A DNA stretch of 64,000 bases from Clostridiales bacterium Firm_07 (GCA_001604005.1 LVAM01000019.1:274754-338753); one strand, 5' to 3'. Shown: positions 34,161-43,304, counted from the first letter of the stretch. Notes: generated by a model from the letters alone, not told the origin. A program made the numbers and translations.

Positions 34161-36396
34161 ATCCTTGCCGCAGCAATTCTTCGATACGCGCCATCGCCTC
34201 GCGCGGAGCAAGACGATCGACGGCGTAAGCACGCCGCAACAGTTCTCCGGGTATAAAGGGATCGTATTTATCGAAAATCGGCAACTCGGAAGGCGCCACA
34301 AGCCGTTCCGGTTCAATGCCGCCCGCGGCGATTTCCGCAAGCGCCGAAAGGAATACCTCTCTGCCCTTTTCCAAATGAAAAGTCATATAATCGCACCCTT
34401 CAAATTCCAAGCCCGAAACGCCGAGTTCCCTTGCGTGCGCCGTAAGGAATCGTCGCAAAGTGCGGAATCCGCGCGTTCCGAGAAACGGAAAGAGGGCGTA
34501 CGTGGTGCCGCCGAGCGAGATCAGCATTTTTTTGCCGACGCCGGTGTTGGCGGCAAGATGGCGGCAAAGAGAGAGGCGGCGCGCCGCGTTGGGTTTAAGA
34601 TAAGGGTATTCCGTATCGCTTATAAGAATCTCACGCATTTTTTCCAAAATGCGCGTATGGACCTCACCGTAATCCCCCGGCCAGGAAACTTCCATTTTCC
34701 CCTCGACGGCATGGGCATAAACCAGTTTTCGCCGCACGTCCAATTCTTCCACTTCCCACACCCGCCCCGCAAGCGCAAAGCGCTCGCCCACGGGCGGCGG
34801 TGTGGTGATGGTGCCGATCTCTTCGGCGCTTCCTTTGTCGCGCTCCCCCGCGCGCACGGTATAGTCCTCGCTGTCAGAGAACACGGCAAAAAAGCGAAAA
34901 CTGTCCAGCAGTTTCTCTCCCGCAAGCCCGACGAGAAGTTCTTTTTCCTCGGTCATTTGCAGGAAATCCGCTTGTAACATCGACAAAATCAACGTACGAT
35001 AGTCCTCTTTTGTCACCGCGAGAAACGGCGGCATCGACAACACGCGCGCGGCAAGATCCGCCGCGCTCATCGCGCCGGAGGAAGCAAGAATTGACAGCGT
35101 TTGGTGGAACAGCAAACTGAAAGGCAGCCTTTTTTGCCGCGGCGGCTCGATGAAGCGATCTTCAAGATACAGTTGCACGATCGCCACCGCACGCAGCAGT
35201 TCCCACGCGATCAGTTTCGGCAACGGTGTGTTGGGGAGCGCGTCTTCCTCGCGGAAAACCATCATCATCTCCGGCACCTGCCCGCGCCGGCCGGAACGAC
35301 CGAGCCTTTGCAGAAAAGAAGTGACGGCGTGCGGCGCTCCGTTTTGCACCACGCGATCCAGTCGCCCGATGTCCACGCCAAGTTCCATCGTCACGGTGGC
35401 ACAAGTGACGAAACGGTGTTCGTTTTGCCGCATTTTTTCCTCCGCGTCCTCGCGGAGCGCCGCCGAAAGGTTGCCGTGATGAATGAGGAATATATCCGGC
35501 TCTCCGCGCATTTTGGCGATCTGCCGCAGTGTCGCCGTGACGAACTCTGTCTCCTCGCGCGAGTTGGAAAACAGCAGTGCTTTTTTGTCCCGCACGCAGT
35601 CGTACATATAGGAATATCCCGCGTCAACGGGGCTTTTTTCGGGCGTCAGCACGCGATTGCCTTCGGATTGTTCCGCGTCGGCGTTGGCGATAAAAAAATG
35701 CTCAAGTCCCAGTCTCCAGTGGATTTTTTGTTCGTCAAAGCGCGGACAATCCACCGGCGTTTTGCTTTCCCCCGCCAACCACGCGGCGGCAAGCGCGCTG
35801 TCCCCCACCGTGGCGGAAAGCCCCACGCGGCGGGGCTCTTTGCCGATAAGGCGCGACAAGCGGGATATCTGACAGATGATCTGATTGCCGCGATCGCTGC
35901 CCGTCAGTGTGTGCACCTCGTCGATCACGATATAGCGCAAATGACAAAAAATACGCACGAGATCGTTCGGACGGCGAATGAGCATTGCTTCAAGCGACTC
36001 CGGCGTAATTTGCAAAATTCCCGCGGGATCGCGCAAAAAACGCTGTTTGTGCGACGCGCCGACGTCCCCGTGCCAGTGCGTCACGGGGACACCGCTCTCA
36101 CGCAGAACTTCTTCCAAGCGCGCGAATTGATCGTTGATCAGGCTTTTGAGGGGCGCGATATAGAGTGCGCCCACGCCCGGCATCGGATTTTCGACAAGGT
36201 CGGTAAGGATCGGAAAGAACGCCGCTTCGGTCTTGCCGCTCGCCGTGCCGGAAGTGAGGAGCAGGTGATGATCGGAAAAGAAAAGGGTTTTTGCCGCGGC
36301 GATCTGCACCGCGCGCAAACTCTCCCAGGAATGCGCGAAAATATATTCCCGTATAAACTCGGGAAAACGCCGGAAAACGGCATCCGCTTCGGTCAT
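34159..36396 (-). CDS. Lhr-like DEAD/DEAH superfamily 2 helicase
   Basis: 745 aa. Helicase core: Walker A TSGTASGKTEAAF near residue 48, motif Ia APLKSLIND, DEVH box VIDEVHTLTGSDRG near 170, motif III LSATVGD, and motif VI QRLGRSGRRG near 370. A winged-helix and a long C-terminal region follow (residues 420-745) in the Lhr/BrxHI style. Last gene of the TerB-N, BrxD-like, helicase operon, with nine bases after the ATPase stop. The DNA or RNA substrate is unknown; Lhr relatives act in repair and BREX-type defence. Confidence 0.85.
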   Translation of the reverse strand: MTEADAVFRRFPEFIREYIFAHSWESLRAVQIAAAKTLFFSDHHLLLTSGTASGKTEAAFFPILTDLVENPMPGVGALYIAPLKSLINDQFARLEEVLRESGVPVTHWHGDVGASHKQRFLRDPAGILQITPESLEAMLIRRPNDLVRIFCHLRYIVIDEVHTLTGSDRGNQIICQISRLSRLIGKEPRRVGLSATVGDSALAAAWLAGESKTPVDCPRFDEQKIHWRLGLEHFFIANADAEQSEGNRVLTPEKSPVDAGYSYMYDCVRDKKALLFSNSREETEFVTATLRQIAKMRGEPDIFLIHHGNLSAALREDAEEKMRQNEHRFVTCATVTMELGVDIGRLDRVVQNGAPHAVTSFLQRLGRSGRRGQVPEMMMVFREEDALPNTPLPKLIAWELLRAVAIVQLYLEDRFIEPPRQKRLPFSLLFHQTLSILASSGAMSAADLAARVLSMPPFLAVTKEDYRTLILSMLQADFLQMTEEKELLVGLAGEKLLDSFRFFAVFSDSEDYTVRAGERDKGSAEEIGTITTPPPVGERFALAGRVWEVEELDVRRKLVYAHAVEGKMEVSWPGDYGEVHTRILEKMREILISDTEYPYLKPNAARRLSLCRHLAANTGVGKKMLISLGGTTYALFPFLGTRGFRTLRRFLTAHARELGVSGLEFEGCDYMTFHLEKGREVFLSALAEIAAGGIEPERLVAPSELPIFDKYDPFIPGELLRRAYAVDRLAPREAMARIEELLRQG

Positions 36397-36405
36397 AGCG
36401 CCTCC

Positions 36406-37749
36406 TTAAAAAACAATGTCTTCGGGCGAAAAGCTCTGCTTTTTCGCTACCGTTTCAGGGGTTTCTTCGTATTCGGCGGAAGGGATCGCGCGGCTCTCTC
36501 CCCCGACGCGCGCGGCAATATCGGCAAACGAAGCTTCCGGATTTTGCAAAAGAATGCCAAGCACCGTGAGATAATCCCGCAAAAGCTCTCGCGGCGTCAT
36601 CATTTCCGCGCTCCCCGCGCGGGAGAGCGACAATTCGAGAAAGCGCACCTGCTCTTCTTTCGTGATGCGGGGCGTCGTATGATAATATTCTCCGAAAAGT
36701 GCCGTAACGCGCACCACAAGCGCCAGCATTTCATCTTCCGAAAGGCGGCGCAAGCGGATGACGGGGCCGATCAGATTGCAAAACTCCTCCGAGGCGAAAC
36801 GGCTGTCGGCAAGCCTGCTGCGGAGCGCTTCATAACCGAAAAGCCCACGACGGGGATCTTCCAAAAACTGCGGCGTTCCCGCCAAAAGAAGCATCAATCC
36901 CTCGGCTTTGCCTTCCAGCGCGTCGTTGAACATCGAAAGGATCTTCTCGTAGTTGTTCTCGCGGCTCACGCGGTTGACGATCTTATAGAGGTTGACGCAT
37001 TCGTCGAGAAACACCACAAAACCGCGATAGCCGATCTTGCGCGCAAGCACGGCGAAAAGTTTGATAAAATCATACCAGTTGCCGTCGTCTATGATCTCAG
37101 AGACTGAAAAACCGAGCGCGCGCCGCGCTTCCGATTTGGAAGAAAATTCACCGCGCAAATAGCAAAGACAACTGCTCATCAGCGCGTCGTCATCGGAAAG
37201 GTACGCCTCGTAATACGCCGTGACGACGCGGGAAAAATCAAAACCGCCCACCAAAAACTCGACGCATTTCAGGTCTTCCGCCACCGCGCGCCGCAAAACT
37301 TCTCCCGTTGCCTCGCCGCCGAGACGCTCTCTGATCTCCCCGATCCAACGCGCGATCACACGCGGGAGCGCGCCGCCGTCGGGCGCGGATTTTGAGGCGA
37401 GGTTTTTCATCAGTTCGCGATACGTGGCAACGCCGCTTCCCGACGTGCCGTAAAGGCGGCGCTCCGGCGTCAGGTCAGCGTCGGCCGTGAGAAAATTGCG
37501 TTCCAGCGCGTACCCGCGCAACAGTTGAATGAGAAAACTCTTTCCGCTGCCGTATCTGCCGATAAGAAAACGCATAGAGGAGCCGCCCTCAGCGATGTTT
37601 TCAAGATCGGAGAGCAATGCGCCGATCTCCTCCCGACGGCCGATGGCGATATACGGCGCGCCGCTGCGCGGCACGACGCCCGCCGTAAGCGATGAAAGAA
37701 GCGACGTAAGAATGCGCCGCGGTATGGCGCGATTTTCCGTGTTTTCCAT
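36406..37749 (-). CDS. BrxD-like (DUF2791) P-loop ATPase
   Basis: 447 aa AAA/ORC-like ATPase. Walker A is LIGRYGSGKSFLIQ near residue 64 and Walker B is FVVFLDECVNLYK near 255; a sensor-type LAGTPQF follows and GYEALRSRLAD lies nearby. The length and motifs fit the ATP-binding protein found in BREX loci as BrxD and in other helicase-linked sets. Its ATG overlaps the upstream TerB gene stop by one base (TAATG), so the partners are probably made in fixed proportion. No methyltransferase, PglX or PglZ is nearby, so this is not a standard BREX locus. Confidence 0.8.
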   Translation of the reverse strand: MENTENRAIPRRILTSLLSSLTAGVVPRSGAPYIAIGRREEIGALLSDLENIAEGGSSMRFLIGRYGSGKSFLIQLLRGYALERNFLTADADLTPERRLYGTSGSGVATYRELMKNLASKSAPDGGALPRVIARWIGEIRERLGGEATGEVLRRAVAEDLKCVEFLVGGFDFSRVVTAYYEAYLSDDDALMSSCLCYLRGEFSSKSEARRALGFSVSEIIDDGNWYDFIKLFAVLARKIGYRGFVVFLDECVNLYKIVNRVSRENNYEKILSMFNDALEGKAEGLMLLLAGTPQFLEDPRRGLFGYEALRSRLADSRFASEEFCNLIGPVIRLRRLSEDEMLALVVRVTALFGEYYHTTPRITKEEQVRFLELSLSRAGSAEMMTPRELLRDYLTVLGILLQNPEASFADIAARVGGESRAIPSAEYEETPETVAKKQSFSPEDIVF

Positions 37750-39407
37750 TATAAGAGTCCCTCGCTTTCAAGGATTTCGATATATTCACCGATAATATGG
37801 TAAGTGCCGTTCGTTTCTTCAAGCAAAATGTCGCCGAGCGCGTCTTCCGCCACCGTATTGATCGCGTCCGCGAGCACGTCCGGCATGACGCCCTGCGCGC
37901 GAGCGACGGCGCGCTGCTCTTCGCGGTCCACGTGAAGCGCGGCGATCAAAAACGGCAAAAACGGCTTTATTTTCTCGCGAAAACCGCCGTTTTCGCATAC
38001 TGTTTCCGCTTCAATTTGTTTGCCTACAGGCAAATCGCGGGCAAAAGCCGCGCTTTCGCGATCGGCGGGCACGGACGCCGTTTCAACCTCTCTCTGAGGT
38101 TTTTCGTTTGTGTCCGCTTCTTCAAACGCCGCCGTCAGTTTCTCGGTGGTGTCCCACGAGAGCGCCTCGATCTCGGCGGCGCGCGCGAACGACGGTGCGC
38201 GGACAGGCATTGTGTAGCGGGATTCATATACCGCTTCGCTCTCAGTCTTCGCCCTCGCGCGCGACTTTTTTTCAGGCAAAACACGGGCAAAATATGCGTC
38301 AAGACAGGCGGCAAGCGGCCTTGTGACGGCATATACCGTCAGTTTTGAGCGTATACCCCACGCACCGCGCAGCGCGTTCTCCGCATATTTGAGTACGTCG
38401 GTCATAATATAGCGCAGTTCGTGCGTGGCGGAAAACGAGGTATAGCGCACCTCGATCTTCGCTTTGAGCGGATAGGCGCAGACCGCCCCCGCAAAGGTCT
38501 CCCGCGTCATTTTGCTGATGCCGTTTTCGCCCGTGAGAAGCCCCTTGCCCTCGTCACGCAAAAAGCCGAGCGCCACCTCTGTCGCGCCGACAAGGACGCG
38601 GTCGAAATCGGCTTTTGTCTCCTTTGTGTAAAACTTGCTTTTCGTATAATCATAATTGTTGCAAAACAGCAACACGGCGGCGGACAGTGCGCGATCCCGA
38701 CTCTCCGCCGGGATAAAAAATTCTTTCAGGCGAAAATCGCCGAGCATTTTTCGATATTCGCTCACGTGGATCGCGGGAGGCGGCAGACGATACAGCAGTG
38801 AGAGATCGCACACCCACTCGCGCACAAGCGTCGCGAGCCGGGGGTGTTCGTCACCGTAAAGGCGCCAAAGCCGCATCAGATTTTCCTGCGCAGAAGAGGG
38901 CGACGCGGGCGCAAGGTTGATCTGTTCGTAAACGTACAACAGCAGATATGAAAGCGACGCCGCCGGTTTTTCTCCGTGCCGAAAAGCGGTTCGCCAGTAG
39001 AAATAGTATGCGCTTTGCGCCTCATTCATCTGCGAATACTGCGGCATATAAGAAAAAAACTCCGCGAAAGGGACTTCTTCCCCCTCTTTTTCCGCGTAAT
39101 ACACCGCCGCGCGGCGAAACTGCTCGTAATACCGCTCGTTCGTACGGCGGTGGAAAATACGCACCGCGGAAATCAGCGAGTCGGCGGGCATATACTCCTC
39201 GTCAGGATCTTGCGGGTAAATATCCGTCTCGCGCGCGGTGATAAGGCGCTCGTCGGCAGGAGGCTCGTCCGCGCCTTTCACGGGAGCGCCCGATCGGACA
39301 TCCACAGCCCCGGTATCCCGTCCGACGGGCACGCGGGGACGCGCGGCGACCGGCAAAAGGTCTTCGATCTTCCAAAAAGCGTTTTTCTCATCCAGACTTT
39401 TCTCCAT
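37749..39407 (-). CDS. TerB-N / TerB-C domain protein
   Basis: 552 aa. A proline-rich leader of about 90 residues precedes a TerB-N-like domain with MPQYSQMNEAQSAYYFYWRT and YLLLYVYEQINL (about residues 125-180). A long helical middle follows. The C-terminal 60 residues (VMPDVLADAINTVAEDALGD...IIGEYIEILE) match the TerB-C pattern. These domains are known from tellurite/phage stress modules with ATPases. First gene of the operon, at a consensus promoter. It probably acts as scaffold or sensor for the ATPase and helicase (inference). Confidence 0.75.
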   Translation of the reverse strand: MEKSLDEKNAFWKIEDLLPVAARPRVPVGRDTGAVDVRSGAPVKGADEPPADERLITARETDIYPQDPDEEYMPADSLISAVRIFHRRTNERYYEQFRRAAVYYAEKEGEEVPFAEFFSYMPQYSQMNEAQSAYYFYWRTAFRHGEKPAASLSYLLLYVYEQINLAPASPSSAQENLMRLWRLYGDEHPRLATLVREWVCDLSLLYRLPPPAIHVSEYRKMLGDFRLKEFFIPAESRDRALSAAVLLFCNNYDYTKSKFYTKETKADFDRVLVGATEVALGFLRDEGKGLLTGENGISKMTRETFAGAVCAYPLKAKIEVRYTSFSATHELRYIMTDVLKYAENALRGAWGIRSKLTVYAVTRPLAACLDAYFARVLPEKKSRARAKTESEAVYESRYTMPVRAPSFARAAEIEALSWDTTEKLTAAFEEADTNEKPQREVETASVPADRESAAFARDLPVGKQIEAETVCENGGFREKIKPFLPFLIAALHVDREEQRAVARAQGVMPDVLADAINTVAEDALGDILLEETNGTYHIIGEYIEILESEGLL

Positions 39408-39433
39408 ATTCGCGCCCCCTTTCGTAATTGTTT

Positions 39434-39462
39434 ATTATACCATACATCGCCCCGTCTGTCAA
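39434..39462 (-). promoter_or_regulatory. Perfect consensus promoter of the TerB/BrxD/Lhr operon
   Basis: Minus strand TTGACA, 17-bp spacer ending TGG, TATAAT: both hexamers perfect plus an extended -10. It lies 27 bases before the ATG and is divergent from the ribF promoter. Confidence 0.88.
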
Positions 39463-39504
39463 TTCGACTTTTCGGAAAGATTTCGCCGTTTTTTCCCTCA
39501 CCGC

Positions 39505-39533
39505 TTGAAAATGAAAAGAAAATTCGCTATAAT
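39505..39533 (+). promoter_or_regulatory. Promoter of ribF
   Basis: TTGAAA, 17-bp spacer, TATAAT; about 30 bases to the ATG. No FMN riboswitch fits in this short leader. Confidence 0.75.
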
Positions 39534-39564
39534 AAATCTTACTACCGCGAAAGGAGGAGAGAAG

Positions 39565-40488
39565 ATGGAGTTCATTTCACTACGGTCCGGCGAAGCGTTT
39601 GCCCCCACCGATTGCGGACTGTGCCTCGGCAACTTTGACGGCGTACATAAGGGACATCGCGCGCTCGTGGATCTTCTCTTTTCGCTCACCTCCGAAAAAA
39701 AGATGAAATTGCCGCTCGGCGCTCTGCTCTTTCGCACCCCACCCGCGTGCGCGTTGGGTCTCGACGCGCCGCAACTGACCGACAACGCCGAGAAAATGCG
39801 CCTCTTGCGCCTTGCGGGTTTGCAGTTTGCGGTCTTTCTCGATTTTGACGCCGTGCGCGCTCTCTCCCCCGCGGATTTCATCCATCGCGTTCTGTTTGAT
39901 GCCTGCCGCTGTCGCGCCGCCGTGTGCGGATTCAACTATACTTTCGGAAAAGACGGCGCCGGCACGCCCGAGTTGCTCGCCGCTGCGTTTGAAAACGATC
40001 CCACCCGCGCGCTCGGTATTTTGCCGCCCGTGACGGACGGTAAAAACGTTATCAGTTCCAGCGCCGTTCGCCGGTATCTGGAAGCGGGACACCCGGAGGA
40101 CGCCGCAAGAATGTTAGGCCGCCCCTTCTCCCTGATCGGTACGGTGCAAAGCGGAAAAGGTCAGGGACACGCAATGGGATATCCGACCGCGAATATTTCC
40201 ATCAGAAACGGCGGTGTGATCCCGGCGCACGGCGTGTATCTTTGCACCGTCGACGCGGGACGACGGGAATATTACGGCATTTGCAACATCGGCACACGCC
40301 CGACTTTCGCGGACGGCGAAGCGATCAACTGCGAAACCTTTCTCTTTGATTTCGCGGGCGACCTGTACGGCAAGAAGATCCGCGTTTCACTGCTTCGCTT
40401 TTTGCGCGCCGAGCAAAAGTTTGCCTCGATAGACGATTTGAGAAAGCAAATTTCTTTGGATATCGAACACGCGAGGATCTATATTTGA
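39565..40488 (+). CDS. ribF: Bifunctional riboflavin kinase / FAD synthetase RibF
   Basis: 307 aa from ATG 39565 (AAAGGAGGAG site). It makes FMN and then FAD. The N-terminal nucleotidyltransferase half has LCLGNFDGVHKGHRALV and VISSSAVRRYLEAG. The C-terminal riboflavin kinase half begins near residue 185 with IGTVQSGKGQGHAMGYPTAN and ends with NCETFLFDF. A truncated, diverged copy of the kinase half lies 2.7 kb downstream at 42896-43233. Confidence 0.95.
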   Translation: MEFISLRSGEAFAPTDCGLCLGNFDGVHKGHRALVDLLFSLTSEKKMKLPLGALLFRTPPACALGLDAPQLTDNAEKMRLLRLAGLQFAVFLDFDAVRALSPADFIHRVLFDACRCRAAVCGFNYTFGKDGAGTPELLAAAFENDPTRALGILPPVTDGKNVISSSAVRRYLEAGHPEDAARMLGRPFSLIGTVQSGKGQGHAMGYPTANISIRNGGVIPAHGVYLCTVDAGRREYYGICNIGTRPTFADGEAINCETFLFDFAGDLYGKKIRVSLLRFLRAEQKFASIDDLRKQISLDIEHARIYI

Positions 40489-40562
40489 CAAAATTCCATT
40501 TTTTATTTCGATATTTTCCATTTTCTTTGTTTATTTTTCTTTATTTTTCGCTTCCAAATCCC

Positions 40563-40599
40563 AAAAGAGCCTACCGCGATATTCGCGGCAGGCTCTTTT
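40563..40599. terminator. Bidirectional terminator between ribF and leuA
   Basis: AAAAGAGCCTACCGCG / CGCGGCAGGCTCTTTT hairpin with T-runs on both strands. Confidence 0.88.
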
Positions 40600-40612
40600 C
40601 TTGTTTTTTCAT

Positions 40613-42286
40613 TTATTTTTCGTTTTCGTTCAGCAGGCGGTCGATCGCGCTGACCAACGCAAGCACCGAGGATTGCATAATGTCCGCGTCGACGCCCACG
40701 CCCCAGAAAAATCTGTCGTCCGCCTTGATACCGACGTAAGACGCCGCCTCCGAAGAAGACTGTCCCCCGAGCGCGTGCTCGGTGTAGCTTTCAAGATGAA
40801 ACCGAATTCCCGTCAAATCTTTCAGCGCGTTCGTCACGGCGTTGAGGCGCCCGTTGCCGTTCCCCCGTATATTCTGCGGCACACCGCGATAAAAGAGAGA
40901 TATCTCCGCTTCGATCCTGTTGTCGGCCTCCTCCCGATAGCGCACCTTTCGTATCTCGATCGGCGTACCGAGGTTGACGTATGCGTCTGTGAAGATCCCG
41001 TAAATATCGGCGGGCAGAAGTTCCTTTTTGCTCTCATCGGAGATGTTCTTGATCGTTTTGCCGAATTCCCCGCGCATCGCCGGGGGCAAGGTGTGGTGAT
41101 AGTAGGTTTCGAGAATATATTCTACGCCGCCTTTTCCGGATTGTGCGTTGATGCGAATGACGTCGTTTTCGCCGTTTCTGCCGAGATCCGCGGGATCAAG
41201 CGGCAAATACGGCACGTTCCATTTCGCGTCTTTGTGCTCCTGCCGCCACGCGATGCCTTTGGCAATGGCGTCCTGATGCGCGCCGCTGAACGCGGTAAAC
41301 GCAAGCGCGCCGCTGTACGGCTGTCTGGGCGGCACGTGCATTCCCGTCGTCCGCTCATACACCTCGACCGCGGCAGGAAGATTGGAAAAATCAAGTTTCG
41401 GGTCCACTCCTTGCGCAAAGAGATTGAGCGCAAGCGTGACCAGATCGACGTTGCCCGTTCGCTCTCCGTTTCCGAAAAGCGTGCCTTCCACGCGATCCGC
41501 TCCGGCAAGAAGCCCGAGTTCGCTGTCCGCCACGGCGCACCCTCTGTCATTGTGCGGGTGGAGGGAAACGATCACGTTCTCGCGCCCGTTGATATGGCGA
41601 CACATATATTCCACCTGCGCGGCGTATACGTGCGGCATCGCGTAAGAGACCGTAACGGGCAGATTGATGATGGCGCGGCGTTCCGACGTCGGTCGCCACA
41701 CGTCGAGAACGGCATTGACGATCTCGGCGGCAAACTCCGGCTCGGTACCCGAAAAACTTTCGGGAGAAAACTCCGGCGTCACCTCACCTTCCGCGGCGGC
41801 AAGGCAGTCGCGCATTACTTTCGCCGCCTCGACGGCGGCCGCGATCGTATCCTTTTTGTCAGCGTGGAAAATTTGCTCACGCTGTGCGGGAGAAACCGGT
41901 TGATACATATGCACGATGGCGTGTTTTGCGCCGCGGATCGCGTCAAAAGTTTTTTCGATCATCTGCGGCCGCGTTTGCGTCAGCACCTGAATCGTTACGT
42001 CGTCGGGGATCAGACCGCGCTCGATGAGCGCGCGGCAAAAATCCAGTTCGCTCTTAAAAGCGGCGGGAAACGCCACCTCGATCTCCTTGAAACCGATGCG
42101 GCACAAAAGATCGAAAAACCGCACTTTCTCTTCCAATCCCGGCGGCACGGGGAGCGCCTGATTGCCGTCGCGCAAATCCACGCTGCACCAAATGGGCGCG
42201 CGCGACAAAGCGTCGCGACGGAGAAAATCCATCGTCACGCCCTGCGGCAAAAAATATTGCTTTCCATACCGGTCCAAATGCTGCAT
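40613..42286 (-). CDS. leuA: 2-isopropylmalate synthase (LeuA type 2)
   Basis: 557 aa from ATG 42286 (TTGGAGG site). Condenses acetyl-CoA with 2-ketoisovalerate, first step of leucine synthesis. The TIM barrel carries WCSVDLRDGNQAL (metal/catalytic) near residue 35, GFKEIEVAFPAA near 68, and SLHPHNDRGCAVADSELGLLAGADRVEGTLFGNGER as the HxH metal site near 245, read here in two overlapping blocks. The C-terminal LeuA regulatory domain ends with QSSSEAASYVGIKAD. It stands alone, without leuBCD, behind a T-box leader. Confidence 0.9.
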   Translation of the reverse strand: MQHLDRYGKQYFLPQGVTMDFLRRDALSRAPIWCSVDLRDGNQALPVPPGLEEKVRFFDLLCRIGFKEIEVAFPAAFKSELDFCRALIERGLIPDDVTIQVLTQTRPQMIEKTFDAIRGAKHAIVHMYQPVSPAQREQIFHADKKDTIAAAVEAAKVMRDCLAAAEGEVTPEFSPESFSGTEPEFAAEIVNAVLDVWRPTSERRAIINLPVTVSYAMPHVYAAQVEYMCRHINGRENVIVSLHPHNDRGCAVADSELGLLAGADRVEGTLFGNGERTGNVDLVTLALNLFAQGVDPKLDFSNLPAAVEVYERTTGMHVPPRQPYSGALAFTAFSGAHQDAIAKGIAWRQEHKDAKWNVPYLPLDPADLGRNGENDVIRINAQSGKGGVEYILETYYHHTLPPAMRGEFGKTIKNISDESKKELLPADIYGIFTDAYVNLGTPIEIRKVRYREEADNRIEAEISLFYRGVPQNIRGNGNGRLNAVTNALKDLTGIRFHLESYTEHALGGQSSSEAASYVGIKADDRFFWGVGVDADIMQSSVLALVSAIDRLLNENEK

Positions 42287-42550
42287 AGTTCCTCCAAAAA
42301 GAAAAATCCCTTTTTCACAATTTCTTGCAAAAAAGAGACGAAGTTTCCTCCGCGGTACCACTCTTGTTGGCATAGCCCACTCACGCGCCACAGCGCCGCC
42401 CTGTAACGGGAGCAACCCGTTTTGCCCTCGCGCGCAGGCTGGGGCAAACGGCTCGGGGGTGACTATGCCTCATCTCGCGCCCGATTTACACCAACCACCG
42501 GTTCTCTTTGCCGCAAAAGTGAGATTTCTCCCCGTCATTGCCTTTTCTTT
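42287..42550 (-). promoter_or_regulatory. T-box riboswitch leader of leuA
   Basis: On the minus strand the leader contains a stem I with AGAGAACCGGTGGTTGGTG, and the T-box core GAGTGGTACCGCGG (42350-42363) followed by the CTTCGTCTC antiterminator arm. Such leaders read uncharged tRNA. My pairing of stem I (TGAC with GTCA, TCTC with GAGA) leaves TGAGGCATA as the specifier loop, which does not contain an obvious Leu codon; the specifier is therefore unresolved. A clear intrinsic terminator stem was not found. Confidence 0.8.
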
Positions 42551-42556
42551 TTGTTT

Positions 42557-42585
42557 ATTATACAGGATAAAAGCGATTTCGTCAA
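42557..42585 (-). promoter_or_regulatory. Promoter of the T-box-leuA unit
   Basis: Minus strand TTGACG, 17-bp spacer, TATAAT. Confidence 0.75.
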
Positions 42586-42617
42586 TCCCTTTTCGCGCTT
42601 TTTCGATTTTTACACAC

Positions 42618-42647
42618 AAAAACGCCCGACGGAAAACCGTCGGGCGT
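42618..42647 (-). terminator. Terminator after the nagB 3' fragment
   Basis: Minus-strand ACGCCCGACGG / CCGTCGGGCGT followed by TTTTTG. It has the same core (CCCGACGG/CCGTCGGG) as the terminator after the intact nagB. Confidence 0.8.
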
Positions 42648-42655
42648 TGGCAAAA

Positions 42656-42901
42656 ATCAATAACCGACCTGCTCCCAGCAATCGAAAGGAGCGGCAAGTT
42701 CTTCGCTGACGTAGACCTGTGTCTTCATCAGTTGCAGCATCGAGCTGGGGATCAGAGGCGTGACGGGGCCGTGCAGCACGAGGCGGGAGGTCATACGCTG
42801 CCAGGAAGAGAAGGTGCAGTTGGTCAGCAGTGCGTGCACTTCGATTCTCTCGCGGGCATTCTTCACGTCGACGGGACCGATGGTCGCGGCGCAAGGCGGA
42901 A
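42656..42901. repeat. 246-bp direct repeat, copy 1 (nagB 3' end)
   Basis: One base different from 45311-45556 in the same orientation, separated by about 2.65 kb. Sequence similarity stops abruptly at both ends. Confidence 0.92.
42657..42901 (-). pseudogene. 3' fragment of nagB (duplicate)
   Basis: The last about 81 codons of nagB, including the stop codon. By eye it differs from the intact copy (45312-45556) at a single base (T at 42720 versus C at 45375). The N-terminal three quarters are absent: upstream the sequence switches directly into the ribF-like fragment at a shared GCGGAA. It has its own terminator but no promoter or start, so it is not expected to make a functional enzyme. Confidence 0.9.
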
Positions 42902-43233
42902 AAGGTCAGGGACACGCAATGGGATATCCGACCGCGAATCTTTCCATCAGAAACGGCGGCGTGATCCCGGCGCACGGCGTTTATCTTTGCACGGTCGATA
43001 CGGGGCGGCGGGAATACTACGGCATCACCAATATCGGCACGCGCCCCACTTTTGAGGACGGCGAGGAGACCAACTGCGAAACCTTTCTATTTAATTTTAA
43101 TGGCGATCTTTACGGCAAAGAGATCCGCGTGTCGCTTCTTCGTTTCCTACGCGCCGAGCGAAAATTCAATTCCGCAGAAGAACTTGAAAAACAGATCGAC
43201 CTCGACATCCGGCACGCGAAGATCTATATGTGA
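42896..43233 (+). pseudogene. 3' fragment of ribF (riboflavin kinase domain), diverged
   Basis: Encodes the last 110 or so residues of a riboflavin kinase domain (GKGQGHAMGYPTAN to IRHAKIYM), about 83% identical in protein to the intact ribF by my count. The first strand of the kinase domain and the whole FAD-synthetase half are missing. The open frame upstream (ORF start 42760) is antisense nagB and has no ribosome site, so translation is doubtful. It is joined at GCGGAA to the nagB fragment and followed by its own terminator. Confidence 0.88.
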
Positions 43234-43304
43234 CGTTATCCATTTATTTTCTCCATTTTTCCATTTTTTATTTTACATTTTCTATTTTTCATACACGGAA
43301 ATAC

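Noticed and set aside
34159-39407. Complete BREX locus
   Set aside because: BrxD-like ATPase and Lhr-type helicase are present, but no PglX methyltransferase, PglZ, BrxC or BrxA/B. The flanking genes (nrdR, ribF) are housekeeping.
40601-42406. 601-aa plus-strand ORF
   Set aside because: Antisense to leuA and its T-box leader; no start signal.
42760-43233. Functional 157-aa riboflavin kinase
   Set aside because: The first 45 codons are antisense nagB, there is no ribosome site at the ATG, and the kinase domain lacks its first strand. Treated as a fragment.
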